A stretch of 31,557 bases of DNA from a virus, in IMG/VR virus record IMGVR_UViG_3300021475_000041, positions 1-31,557 of that record, one strand, 5' to 3'. The notes under the pieces were generated by a model. It did not search any database and was not told where the DNA came from. It was given only the letters and a program-made list of their open reading frames with translations. Below are positions 1 through 6,814 of the stretch, piece by piece. Numbering within the stretch: the first letter of the stretch is position 1; every line of letters begins with the position of its first letter. Both the position numbers and the translations under genes were made by a program.

Positions 1-125
1 ATCCACATGCCATAGGCGACCGCGAGCGCGGCGCAGCCGGACGATCCATCGAGCTTCGCGGCTTGCATCAGTTCGGTAAATTTGTAAGCGAGCGAGATAC
101 TATTATCGATATGCTGTGCGGCCAT
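1..125 (-). CDS. partial small early-operon protein (runs off left edge)
   Basis: The 5' part of a minus-strand gene; 41 residues are visible before the window ends. The start at 123-125 reads M-A-A-Q-H-I-D-N and is preceded by AGGGTGG at a suitable distance, a good ribosome binding site. The stop of the upstream gene (128-130) lies 2 bases away, so it belongs to the same leftward operon as the Bet and Gp157 genes. I do not recognise the family; nothing in the visible part points to a function. Confidence 0.5.
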   Translation of the reverse strand, partial: MAAQHIDNSISLAYKFTELMQAAKLDGSSGCAALAVAYGMW

Positions 126-127
126 AA

Positions 128-343
128 TCACCACCCTTCCGATATCGTGCGATTGAGCAACACCCATCCGGTCGCGTCGCTCCACCAAGCGGCGCAGAAC
201 GCGCGGCGTCGATCGCCGATCAGGCGAGTCTCGGCGGCGTCGAGCTTGCGCTGTTGCTGGTGCCTCCGGTCTCGATCGTAAATCTCGGCGACCGAACCCA
301 AGACTAGATCGACCTTAACGGTCGCGATTACCCTGTCCGGCAT
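128..343 (-). CDS. hypothetical protein, 71 aa
   Basis: Short basic protein encoded in the leftward early operon, overlapping the preceding gene by 29 bases in another frame and followed within 2 bases by the next gene. It begins M-P-D-R-V-I-A-T-V and has no recognisable domain, signal peptide or membrane segment. The long overlap is unusual, so the true start may lie further downstream, but the tight spacing to both neighbours supports a real gene. Function unknown; probably an accessory early protein. Confidence 0.45.
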   Translation of the reverse strand: MPDRVIATVKVDLVLGSVAEIYDRDRRHQQQRKLDAAETRLIGDRRRAFCAAWWSDATGWVLLNRTISEGW

Positions 344-539
344 CGCGCTCCCCCTTGAGCTTGTCGCGTATCGCCGCCATGACGTCGATCTGTCGATCAG
401 CGCGGCGGCGGTTCATCGCGCCCTCTCTTACGCGCCGGGTATAGACATCGCGGCGCATATTTAGCTCGCGCTCGACTTCATCGATCATGTCGTCGAGCGT
501 AATCTCGAATGGTAGCTCGCTGCTGCCGCGCCCACTCAT
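315..539 (-). CDS. hypothetical protein, 74 aa, charged helical
   Basis: A start at 537-539 is chosen because it gives an ATGA-type overlap with the stop of the upstream HTH gene (536-538); a longer reading from 587 would intrude on that gene. The protein is strongly charged and looks mostly alpha-helical: an acidic stretch around residues 14-24 (I-T-L-D-D-M-I-D-E-V-E) is followed by an Arg-rich C-terminal half. No domain is recognised. The position in the Bet operon suggests an early function. Confidence 0.55.
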   Translation of the reverse strand: MSGRGSSELPFEITLDDMIDEVERELNMRRDVYTRRVREGAMNRRRADRQIDVMAAIRDKLKGERDAGQGNRDR

Positions 540-787
540 CGCAGGCGCCTGCGCGTTGTTTGTTCGGTCGCTCGCTCGGCGAGCCACCGGTTATATTCGC
601 TCGCGCGCCAGCGTTGCAGATTGCCGAGCATCAGCGGCTTCGGAAACTTGCCGGCGACGATCCAGCGGCGAAGCGCTTCGCCGGAGACGTCGAGCAATTC
701 GCAAAGCGTCTTGCGATCGATGAGCCGTTCAACCCGAACGGTCTCGGTCGGATCGCCGGAGACGTCGCAGGGCTGTGGCTGGTTCAT
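536..787 (-). CDS. AlpA/excisionase-like helix-turn-helix protein
   Basis: The protein has 83 residues. The start at 785-787 overlaps the stop of the preceding gene by four bases (ATGA). Residues 20-70 carry a MerR/AlpA-type winged helix: a segment like L-x-x-L-L-D-V-S-G-E-A-L-R-R-W for the helix-turn-helix, then F-P-K-P for the turn and W-R-A-S-E-Y-N-R-W-L for the last helix. Proteins of this shape are phage excisionases or small transcription regulators. No integrase gene lies in the window, so which role applies cannot be decided. The C-terminus is Arg-rich, suitable for DNA contact. Confidence 0.7.
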   Translation of the reverse strand: MNQPQPCDVSGDPTETVRVERLIDRKTLCELLDVSGEALRRWIVAGKFPKPLMLGNLQRWRASEYNRWLAERATEQTTRRRLR

Positions 788-1014
788 GACGCGACACTCT
801 CGCGATCGGCGCGCGGAAAGATGAGCGGTTGATCGTCGCGCGTATCTTGCTCGATGCCGCCGCCGACGCCGGCGATAACCGGAAGCGAGCCGGCGCGCGC
901 CGAGATGTAGATCATCACGCGGTCGCGCGCGGACGGCTGGAGCGTCGCCAATAGCTGACAAAGTTTTACCATGACCGCCATCTCGTGATCGTGCAGGGCC
1001 GGGGTTCGGCTCAT
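784..1014 (-). CDS. hypothetical protein, 76 aa
   Basis: Small protein joined to both neighbours by four-base ATGA overlaps, with the Bet gene upstream (1011-1014) and the HTH gene downstream (784-787). This implies translational coupling and supports the chosen start. Residues 9-30 form a likely helix (E-M-A-V-M-V-K-L-C-Q-L-L). There is no recognisable domain. Genes of this size between an annealing protein and a small HTH protein are common in phage recombination operons, but no function can be given. Confidence 0.6.
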   Translation of the reverse strand: MSRTPALHDHEMAVMVKLCQLLATLQPSARDRVMIYISARAGSLPVIAGVGGGIEQDTRDDQPLIFPRADRESVAS

Positions 1015-2099
1015 CGCGTGGTTCTCCTGCCGTTCGGATTGTCGAGTAACCGGTCGAGCTTGCCTTCGACCTCCATCGACGCCGCGAGATCGAGCAAGCT
1101 GACGTCATAGAGGCACTGACCGTTCAAGGCGCGTAGCGCGCGCAGATCGTTCGGATCACCCTTGTGCCGCGCGATCAACTGATCCCACTTGGCGAGCCAG
1201 TCGATCGTATTCGCGAAGGCTTGCACGGTTCTTTCGCCTTCCGGTCCCGGTAAGGCGATCCGAAAGCTGCCGACGCCCTCGACGCGCTCCGGCGGTTCGT
1301 CGGGGTGGGAGGGGTCAGCCGAAGCGGATCGGTCCGACCCCTCCCTCAGCTCGCCTGCTGTCGATCCGCCAACAGAGGTCCGCTGATCCTGATCGTCTAT
1401 GTTGTCGCGGGTAGTCGCGGCATCGCGCTCGACGCTGCCCTCGATGGTAAAGCCGCCGCTGTCGATCTCGCGGCCTTCCATTTCTTCGCCGCTCATCTGT
1501 CCGCCGATATCCTCGGGAAAGCCGAGCCGGAGCGACGCCGCGAGCGCGCATTTATGCAACTGACCGCGCGTGCGCTTGCTCCACATATCGTTCGGCAGTT
1601 CGCTACCGAAGCCGAGCCGCGCATATGCCTCCATCCAATAGACCGGCTGGCTGAACGCGCGACGCTCGCCGCCGACGATCCGCCAGACCGTAACCCCGCA
1701 CCAGACCGGGAAGGTTAGCGTGATCTCGAATGGCTGATCGCGGTTGTCGATTTTCTTCATGCCACGGAAAGTCTTGGTCTGCTCCGGTCCCCATCGCGGT
1801 TCATCGACGCCGGCGAAGCCGCCGGAGCGCGACGCGGTTGTGAGCAGTTCGTTGATCCCCGGCCAGACGGTCTCGACTTGCTTACCGAGCGCGGTATTCC
1901 ACATCGGCACGATATGAACCGGCCGCTTCATCGGATCGAGTTTGCGCGCCGCACAATAGGAGACCGCGAGACTAATCGCGTCGGCTGTCCTGGCATTCGG
2001 CCAGATCGCCTCGCAGAGCACGCGCCACTGACCGGGCGTGCCATTGAAATCGGCCGGCGGCTTTAGACGTGGCACGATCGCGACGGCTTGCTGTGCCAT
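1011..2099 (-). CDS. bet: phage recombination protein Bet (RecT-type annealing protein)
   Basis: A single-strand DNA annealing protein of 362 residues that would coat and anneal DNA ends during phage recombination. Residues 1-210 match the Bet family: an N-terminal helical part, then Y-C-A-A-R-K-L-D-P-M-K-R-P-V-H-I-V-P-M-W near residue 50, a conserved W-P-G-I-N-E-L segment, and the R-G-Q-L-H-K-C-A-L-A-A-S-L-R block near 180-195. The C-terminal 150 residues are low-complexity and acidic with a further helical tail, probably a regulatory or SSB-contacting region. GGAGG lies just before the start. No exonuclease partner of the Exo/RecE type is seen downstream in the window; the operon continues past the left edge. 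Confidence 0.88.
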   Translation of the reverse strand: MAQQAVAIVPRLKPPADFNGTPGQWRVLCEAIWPNARTADAISLAVSYCAARKLDPMKRPVHIVPMWNTALGKQVETVWPGINELLTTASRSGGFAGVDEPRWGPEQTKTFRGMKKIDNRDQPFEITLTFPVWCGVTVWRIVGGERRAFSQPVYWMEAYARLGFGSELPNDMWSKRTRGQLHKCALAASLRLGFPEDIGGQMSGEEMEGREIDSGGFTIEGSVERDAATTRDNIDDQDQRTSVGGSTAGELREGSDRSASADPSHPDEPPERVEGVGSFRIALPGPEGERTVQAFANTIDWLAKWDQLIARHKGDPNDLRALRALNGQCLYDVSLLDLAASMEVEGKLDRLLDNPNGRRTTR

Positions 2100-2102
2100 T
2101 AC

Positions 2103-2705
2103 TTAGTCCTCCGTTTCCGGTTGCTCGGCGGGTTGCTCGATATCGTCCGCCGATAGCGAGAGACGCGGCGCGCCGGTTATGACGATGGTCGGCGCGGCGT
2201 TCGATAAGACGGCGCCATCGACCACAACGCCGACCTTGAGATCGGCGAGCAGCAGCCGCTTATCGAGCGTGCGCTCGATGTGGAAATAGCCATCGGGGAT
2301 TTGCGCTTCGTCGGTTACCAGCACGGACTGGCTACCGGTCCGCTTCAGCGTGACCGTGCCGTGCACCGTGATAAACCTCGGATGACCGAGCACGTCCATC
2401 AGGTCATAGATCAACGTCCGGAGCGCTTGCGCGCGGCCGACATATCGCCGCTTGCGCGCCGTCGCGCTCGCGATCAACGCGTCGGCTTCGCCGGCTCTAA
2501 GTTGCGCGAATGTCAACGCGCGCATCGCGCGCCGTATCAATTCGTCGGGGTGGACGACTTGCGGGTCACTACCAATTGCATCGCGGATCGCGTTCTCATC
2601 GGTTGCGAGTTCGGGATCGGTCGCGAGTCGGCTATGCGCCCGTTCCCAGGCGGCGACGGATCGCATAACGGTATCGGGACCGGGGCCGCGCGGTTCATCG
2701 CTCAT
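2103..2705 (-). CDS. Gp157-like phage protein
   Basis: The product has 200 residues. The start at 2703-2705 is preferred to the longer frame because AGGAG sits eight bases before it. The protein fits the siphovirus Gp157 family: an N-terminal helical region with L-R-A-G-E-A-D-A (about residues 65-75), a central R-A-Q-A-L-R-T-L-I-Y-D-L-M segment, and a beta-rich C-terminal half with I-P-D-G-Y-F. Family members sit next to Bet/RecT annealing proteins and have been linked to phage resistance and recombination, without a firm biochemical role. It lies three bases upstream of bet and is the first gene of the leftward operon. Confidence 0.72.
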   Translation of the reverse strand: MSDEPRGPGPDTVMRSVAAWERAHSRLATDPELATDENAIRDAIGSDPQVVHPDELIRRAMRALTFAQLRAGEADALIASATARKRRYVGRAQALRTLIYDLMDVLGHPRFITVHGTVTLKRTGSQSVLVTDEAQIPDGYFHIERTLDKRLLLADLKVGVVVDGAVLSNAAPTIVITGAPRLSLSADDIEQPAEQPETED

Positions 2706-2956
2706 TGGGTTGTCTCCTGTGGGCACAGGCGCACAACCGCGAAGGATGCACAAGATTGCGGTGAATGCAAGTCTTAACCCGTTATGGGCACGTTATACGA
2801 TCGTCAGCATCAGCGTCTCGCGGCGTCCAGAATTTGGCGCTTTCCAGACGCAGAATTTCGGGGCAGGCTCCCGCGCTGATCCGTCCGGCGATTACCCCCG
2901 GCGATCCAATAGCTTCGATTTATCGACCGTTTAACCGGCGATCGACGGGAGGACGA
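2706..2956. other. intergenic stretch upstream of the leftward recombination operon
   Basis: About 250 bases without a credible gene, between the repressor stop and the Gp157 start. It should hold the leftward early promoter. On the minus strand a weak TATAAC-like box is visible near 2793-2800, but I cannot see a convincing -35 partner. No strong hairpin with a T-run is evident. Confidence 0.4.
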
Positions 2957-3418
2957 CTATGCTTTGTCGTTCGAAGATTGAGACTGAATTCGAGACCTCC
3001 GAGCACGACGCTGACGCGGCGTTGCCTGACGTAAAGTGCCTCTTTGCGCTATTCGATCCCGGACGCGGAAGAATGCCGCTTCGGGCTGTAATTCGGGATG
3101 AGCTTTCGCGAGAACGTCGCGGATCGTCGGCATCATCCGTGAAGAAAGCACCCCGAAAAACAGGTAGTTGAAGTCCACTCCGCTCAGATACACGTGGTCG
3201 TGGAGCACTTGAAGGATAGGAAGTTGCTTTCCGCTTTCCCAGCGTGACAAAGACGATGCGGATACTCCAAGTGCGGCCGCCCACTGCGCTTGCGAATGCT
3301 GCAACGGTTCAAGACTTTCGTGAGCTTCCCGCACCCATCGGAGACGCTCGCCGATCTCGGCAAGTAGCTCGACTGATGCCGTCCGCTTGTTAATGACGGA
3401 CCCCCGCTTACGCCCCAT
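2957..3418 (-). CDS. XRE-family phage repressor (cI-like, no protease domain)
   Basis: The protein has 153 residues from the start at 3416-3418. A longer frame to 3532 would cover the candidate operators and starts with unrelated sequence. Residues 18-90 form a Cro/C1-type helix-turn-helix: I-G-E-R-L-R-W-V-R, then Q-A-Q-W-A-A-A-L-G-V-S-A-S-S-L-S-R-W-E-S-G-K, and a tail G-V-D-F-N-Y-L-F-F-G typical of phage and prophage regulators. There is no LexA/S24 peptidase domain, so induction by RecA-stimulated self-cleavage is unlikely. The C-terminus is short and basic. Divergent from the Cro-like gene at 3576, it most likely sets the lysis-lysogeny decision. Confidence 0.8.
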   Translation of the reverse strand: MGRKRGSVINKRTASVELLAEIGERLRWVREAHESLEPLQHSQAQWAAALGVSASSLSRWESGKQLPILQVLHDHVYLSGVDFNYLFFGVLSSRMMPTIRDVLAKAHPELQPEAAFFRVRDRIAQRGTLRQATPRQRRARRSRIQSQSSNDKA

Positions 3419-3425
3419 TTGTGTC

Positions 3426-3493
3426 AACCCCAAGCAACTATTCCCCGCAAGATACGGTAACTGAGAACAATTCTCAAAGCGGTATTTGGGGTT
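3426..3493. promoter_or_regulatory. candidate operator region between repressor and Cro-like gene
   Basis: The 157-base space between the divergent regulators contains a perfect hyphenated palindrome, TGAGAA-CAA-TTCTCA (3462-3476). It is flanked symmetrically by an inverted pair, AACCCCAA at 3426-3433 and TTGGGGTT at 3486-3493. The nested symmetry and location suggest repressor and Cro binding sites. Which element binds which protein is not shown by the sequence, and I could not place -35/-10 boxes with confidence. Confidence 0.5.
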
Positions 3494-3575
3494 ACCACAA
3501 TCTGTCGCTATTACGAAATGTTTGCGATTCATTGCATTGCATTCACCGCAAGAGACGGGCTAGCCTCGATCCGCG

Positions 3576-3836
3576 ATGGATCACGGCACCCTAATCAACC
3601 GGCTTACCGAGCGGCTCGGCGGCAACGAACCGCTCGCCGCCGCGCTCGATCGCGATTTTACAACCGTCTCGCATTGGAAGACGTCAGGCATCCCGGCGCA
3701 TATGTGGCACCGCGTCGCCAAGCTCGCCGCGCGGGAAGGTATCAAGGTTAGCGTCGAGACGCTTGCCAAGACGTCGCCGGTCTATGGCGACGCAAGCCGC
3801 AGCAAACGGACACGGCAAGCCTCGCGGGTATCCTAG
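3576..3836 (+). CDS. Cro-like small regulator (carph-isopro/YdaS-type HTH)
   Basis: An 86-residue protein, the first rightward gene after the switch region. Residues 5-50 read L-I-N-R-L-T-E-R-L-G-G-N-E-P-L-A-A-A-L, then T-T-V-S-H-W-K-T-S-G-I-P, ending M-W-H-R-V-A-K-L-A-A. This is the pattern of small HTH proteins that pair a Gly-Gly turn with a V-x-x-W-K recognition helix and I-P in the following turn. Such proteins act as Cro-type antirepressors or antitoxin-like regulators in alphaproteobacterial prophages. Opposed to the XRE repressor, Cro-like action is the natural reading. The ribosome site is weak. Confidence 0.65.
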   Translation: MDHGTLINRLTERLGGNEPLAAALDRDFTTVSHWKTSGIPAHMWHRVAKLAAREGIKVSVETLAKTSPVYGDASRSKRTRQASRVS

Positions 3837-3838
3837 CC

Positions 3839-4249
3839 GTGGCGAAGCCGTTCCGCCTGACGGCGCCAATCGTCCGTGAACATCCAATCCAGAAGCAGAT
3901 CGCCGACGTCCTCCGCATCGAGATCGCGCCGGCCGGAAAGGTCAGCCGTGCTGGCGTTGTTTGGTGGTCGATCGACCACGCAAATTATGCCGGCGAAGTG
4001 CCAGGGGTCCGGATCGGTCGCGGGATCATCGCCGGCATCCCCGATACCTTCGTGCTCTATCGCGGTATCGCGCACCTGATCGAGATCAAAGCGGAGGACG
4101 GCTCGCTATCCGTCGCGCAGCAATCGGTCGCCGCCGCCGTGCTTGCATCCGGCGGTCGCGTCGGCGTCGCCCGCGATGCGACCGAGACGCTTGCTTGCAT
4201 CGATCAATGGCAGATCCCGCGCAACCGGCGCGTCAGGGAGGCGGCATGA
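3839..4249 (+). CDS. VRR-NUC domain nuclease
   Basis: The protein has 136 residues and a GTG start two bases after the Cro-like stop. It has the signature of the VRR-NUC (PD-(D/E)XK) fold: G-I-P-D near residues 66-69 with the metal-binding Asp69, E-I-K at 82-84 with acidic and Lys catalytic residues, then a Gln pair (94-95) in a S-x-x-Q-Q segment, and a Gly-rich strand with G-R-V-G-V-A. Stand-alone VRR-NUC proteins in phages are structure-selective or nicking nucleases used in replication and recombination. It could serve as the nuclease partner missing from the Bet operon. Confidence 0.78.
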   Translation: MAKPFRLTAPIVREHPIQKQIADVLRIEIAPAGKVSRAGVVWWSIDHANYAGEVPGVRIGRGIIAGIPDTFVLYRGIAHLIEIKAEDGSLSVAQQSVAAAVLASGGRVGVARDATETLACIDQWQIPRNRRVREAA

Positions 4250-4250
4250 G

Positions 4251-4895
4251 ATGAGCGGTATGCGCTGGTCAAAATTCGTCTGGAAGGATTGGACCTCGGA
4301 CGCCGCGCTCCGGTCTTGCTCGCTCGCCGCACGCGGCTTGTGGATGGAGCTATTGTGCCTCTGCCACGAGGGCGAACCGCGCGGCTATCTGACGATCGGC
4401 GGACGCGCGCCGAGCGTCGGCGAGATCGCGAGACTGGTCGGTGCGCACCACCATGTCGTTGCGAAGCTGCTCGACGAACTGGAACGTCGCGGCGTGTTCT
4501 CACGCACCGAGTTAGGTCAGGTTTACTCCCGGCGTATCGTGCGAGACGAAGCGAAGTGGCACGCGAGTAGCGAGTGGGGTCACCGTGGGGGTAATCCGCA
4601 GCTAAAGCGTGGCGGATCAAAGACTAACGGCGCCGCAGGGGTTAACCCCAACGATAAGGCTAGCCTTATTCCAGAATCTAGACTCCAGAATCAGACTCTA
4701 GAATCCCCCTTAAAGTCCCCCAGCGGCGGCAGCGAGCAGGCCCCCTCCCCAACCCCTCACCCCGCAAGCGGGGGAGGGGCTAAGCGCGATCTTATCAACG
4801 CCGTTAAGGGCGCAGCCGACGCGGCCGCACCTGTGCCGCTGGAGGCGGTCCGCTGCCGACCCTTTCGCATCATCGCAGGGAGAGCCGCAGGATGA
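4251..4895 (+). CDS. replication-initiator-like protein with winged-helix N-terminus
   Basis: The product has 214 residues. The start at 4251 lies two bases after the nuclease stop; an earlier frame start would overlap it. The N-terminal 110 residues resemble a widespread alphaproteobacterial phage protein: W-S-K-F-V-W-K-D-W-T-S-D-A-A-L-R, then L-A-A-R-G-L-W-M-E-L-L, G-Y-L-T-I-G-G and a helix-turn-helix with V-A-K-L-L-D-E-L-E-R-R-G-V-F. This arrangement recalls phage replication initiators and helicase loaders. The C-terminal half is disordered and contains a DNA palindrome (4742-4779) read as P-S-P-T-P-H-P-A-S-G-G-G. It overlaps the next gene by four bases. Confidence 0.6.
   Translation: MSGMRWSKFVWKDWTSDAALRSCSLAARGLWMELLCLCHEGEPRGYLTIGGRAPSVGEIARLVGAHHHVVAKLLDELERRGVFSRTELGQVYSRRIVRDEAKWHASSEWGHRGGNPQLKRGGSKTNGAAGVNPNDKASLIPESRLQNQTLESPLKSPSGGSEQAPSPTPHPASGGGAKRDLINAVKGAADAAAPVPLEAVRCRPFRIIAGRAAG
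4742..4779. repeat. REP-like GC palindrome inside a coding region
   Basis: The element has a left arm at 4753-4765 (CCCCTCACCCCGC) and a right arm at 4768-4779 (GCGGGGGAGGGG), separated by AA, and is preceded by a partial copy of the left arm at 4742-4750. It looks like the short palindromic repeats scattered between genes in alphaproteobacterial chromosomes, here sitting in frame near the 3' end of a phage gene. One copy only was seen in this window. Confidence 0.6.
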
Positions 4896-5560
4896 ATCGC
4901 GCCGAATGGATGGCGACGCTCGCGCCGCTGATCCGCCCACGCGCCCCGCTACCCGCCGCCACGCAACTCGGAAAGCTGCTGCCGTTCCTGACCGATCTTC
5001 CTGACCACGCTTTCTGCGAGGCGTCGCTCGCGACCGCCGCGCCGAGACTGCCGCGCTCGCCGTCGCTCGGTCAGATACGCGAAGCGCTGAACGCCTATCT
5101 GCGCACGCTCGACGGACCGCCGGACCGCGCCGGCGCCGATAGCGAGACCATGCGCGAGCGGCAACGGCTCGCCGAGCGCGACGCGTTCCTGGCGCAAAAC
5201 TGGGACGATCCGGCCGGCATCCGCGAGCGCATCCGGACGTGCAACGGACAGCCGGCATTCCTGCGGTTGCTTGCAGCGCTGGTGCACCGGCACGCGCCGC
5301 AACACCTGGGGCTGCTACCGCCGGCCGCGATCGCGTCGGTCGATGAGCCGGCGCCCGAGCCGGGGCGCTTCGTCGCGCCGGCGCCGCGTCCGGCGTATTT
5401 CACGCCGGAGCAGCTGCGAGCCGTGGGAGGGGGAAGATATGGCCGATCGACCGCCGCGCTATCCGCGCCAGGGGCCCAGCCTGTCGATACCGTCGCCGCC
5501 GACGCCGTGGAGACGGACGGCACCGATACCGGCACCGGCGTTTATCCCGAGCGTGACTGA
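4892..5560 (+). CDS. hypothetical phage replication-region protein, 222 aa
   Basis: Starts with an ATGA overlap on the stop of the initiator-like gene, so the two are probably translated together. Residues 1-135 look helical: M-N-R-A-E-W-M-A-T-L, a hydrophobic L-P-F-L-T-D-L-P segment, and S-L-G-Q-I-R-E-A-L-N-A-Y-L. The rest is rich in Pro, Ala and Gly and probably disordered. The pairing with a winged-helix initiator suggests a helicase-loader or replisome-accessory role, by analogy only; I see no Walker motif or other catalytic signature. Confidence 0.5.
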   Translation: MNRAEWMATLAPLIRPRAPLPAATQLGKLLPFLTDLPDHAFCEASLATAAPRLPRSPSLGQIREALNAYLRTLDGPPDRAGADSETMRERQRLAERDAFLAQNWDDPAGIRERIRTCNGQPAFLRLLAALVHRHAPQHLGLLPPAAIASVDEPAPEPGRFVAPAPRPAYFTPEQLRAVGGGRYGRSTAALSAPGAQPVDTVAADAVETDGTDTGTGVYPERD

Positions 5561-5621
5561 CCGCCGCAAGCCCGGGTGTGGAGTCTGCCGGCGCGTCCGC
5601 GCTTGGATCCTCCGGCAATGA
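5553..5621 (+). CDS. possible 22-residue CxxC microprotein
   Basis: A GTG-started frame overlaps the preceding stop by eight bases and ends in an ATGA overlap with the next gene. It encodes V-T-D-R-R-K-P-G-C-G-V-C-R-R-V-R and ends W-I-L-R-Q. Start and stop both mesh with neighbours, and the C-x-x-C pair in a basic peptide is suggestive of metal binding. It may simply bridge translation between neighbours. Confidence 0.3.
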   Translation: MTDRRKPGCGVCRRVRAWILRQ

Positions 5622-5809
5622 GCGCGGCAAACGGTGACCGCGATCCTACTCTCGCGGCGCGGGAGATCGAGCTAGACCGGACGCTCGACGCGATCGCGCG
5701 CGAGCTACCGCCGCTCACCATCCACCAGCGGATCATCCTGGCGCGCGAGATCGACGCATTCGCCGATCGTCTCCGTCGCGGCCGTGGCCGGACAACTGGT
5801 GATGGCTGA
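5618..5809 (+). CDS. hypothetical protein, 63 aa
   Basis: The start at 5618 is preferred over an upstream ATG at 5576 because it overlaps the small CxxC frame by four bases and follows the chain of coupled starts seen throughout this operon. The product is mostly helical and charged: A-A-R-E-I-E-L-D-R-T-L-D-A-I-A and L-A-R-E-I-D-A-F-A-D-R-L. No domain recognised. Its stop overlaps the next start by eight bases. Confidence 0.5.
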   Translation: MSAANGDRDPTLAAREIELDRTLDAIARELPPLTIHQRIILAREIDAFADRLRRGRGRTTGDG

Positions 5810-6356
5810 ACCGTCCGCGCTTTACCGCCAGCACTTCGATGTCGAGCCGCCGCGTGTGGACGCCGGCGCGTTCCGCCAGGGCTGGCGCGTCCGCTCGCGG
5901 CTCGACGTCCTGCTCGATGAGGGGGCGGTCGGAAACGAGGCCTATGAGGCGGCGCGGCTGTTCCGGCGCGCCTGGGAGATCGCGTTCAGCGAGCGGACGC
6001 CGGCCATGCTGATGTCGTTCAGCGCGCGCTCGGTCGGTCGCGCCGGCGCCGGTCCGGTCAACCGGCTTGCGGCGGTCTCGTGGTTGCGGCGGATCGCCGC
6101 CGCGCTCGGTCCGTTCGATTGCCGGCTGCTGGAGCAATGCGTGGTGCTCGATCTCGCCTGGACGGCAATCGCCCGGCAGCATCAGGTCGCGGACACCACG
6201 GCGCGGCGCTGGACGATCGCCGCGCTCCGGCGGCTCGGCGAGCTATCGGCGGCGGATCGGCCGGCGCGCCAGCCGGACGCGGCGCCGGCGCCGGCCGGCG
6301 ACCGGGGCGCGGCAACCGAGCGGCGGACCGCTCGACGCCGCGTAGCGGCTTCCTAG
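5802..6356 (+). CDS. sigma-region-4-like HTH protein, candidate late regulator
   Basis: The protein has 184 residues from the ATG at 5802; a GTG at 5784 would add six residues. The first half is helical (Y-E-A-A-R-L-F-R-R-A-W-E-I-A-F). Near residues 115-150 lies a segment like sigma-70 region 4: V-V-L-D-L-A-W-T-A-I-A-R-Q-H, then T-A-R-R-W-T-I-A-A-L-R-R-L. The C-terminal 35 residues are Arg/Ala/Pro-rich and disordered. Phage genes of this type at the end of an early operon are often activators or antiterminators of late genes; that role is inferred from the fold pattern and position only. Confidence 0.5.
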   Translation: MAEPSALYRQHFDVEPPRVDAGAFRQGWRVRSRLDVLLDEGAVGNEAYEAARLFRRAWEIAFSERTPAMLMSFSARSVGRAGAGPVNRLAAVSWLRRIAAALGPFDCRLLEQCVVLDLAWTAIARQHQVADTTARRWTIAALRRLGELSAADRPARQPDAAPAPAGDRGAATERRTARRRVAAS

Positions 6357-6439
6357 CCGGTTCTAGAGGGGGGTCCAGATCGGGACTGGTAGCGGCGGCG
6401 TGGGGTCAGGCGACGCGCCGGCCGGCTCGGAGGGGTGCC

Positions 6440-6814
6440 ATGCGGCGGCGGCGATACGGCGACGTGACGCTCGATCTCCGCAACGGCTGGCTGATCGCCG
6501 GCGCGGGCCGGGTCAACGTCCGGCCGGCGGTCGCTCGGTTGCTCGACGCGTTGATCGCCGGCAGGGGCCAGACCCAGACCGCCGAGACGCTTCGCGCGGC
6601 GATGCGCAAGTCGCCGCAGCATCCGCCGGTCTCGAAAGAAAATCTGCGGGTGGGCGTGGTTGACTTGCGGGCGGCGCTGGCGAAGGCCGGAGCGATCACC
6701 TGGGTCGAGGGGCGCGTCGGCTACGGCTGGCGGCTCGATACCGGAGCGCAGGCCGGACGCCGGCCAGGGGGAGTCCTGACCGACGCCAGCAACGACGGAG
6801 GGTCCCCCGCGTGA
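6440..6814 (+). CDS. orphan OmpR/PhoB-type winged-helix DNA-binding protein
   Basis: A 124-residue protein started at the ATG after a clear GGAGG (6429-6433). Almost the whole length is one effector domain of the Trans_reg_C type: an N-terminal beta sheet (V-T-L-D-L-R-N-G-W-L-I), L-L-D-A-L-I-A-G-R-G-Q, the recognition-helix region with K-E-N-L-R-V-G-V-V-D-L-R-A-A-L, and the closing hairpin with V-E-G-R-V-G-Y-G-W-R-L. No receiver or sensor domain is attached, so it is not a normal two-component regulator. In a phage it would regulate transcription, perhaps of the operons starting downstream of the terminator at 7087. Confidence 0.72.
   Translation: MRRRRYGDVTLDLRNGWLIAGAGRVNVRPAVARLLDALIAGRGQTQTAETLRAAMRKSPQHPPVSKENLRVGVVDLRAALAKAGAITWVEGRVGYGWRLDTGAQAGRRPGGVLTDASNDGGSPA

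Noticed and set aside
2959-3171. Plus-strand frame opposite the repressor
   Set aside because: No domain and no separate ribosome site; the repressor on the other strand explains the region.
3422-3427. TTGACA on the minus strand just before the repressor start, as a -35 box
   Set aside because: It lies only three bases from the start codon, so the matching -10 box would fall inside the gene.
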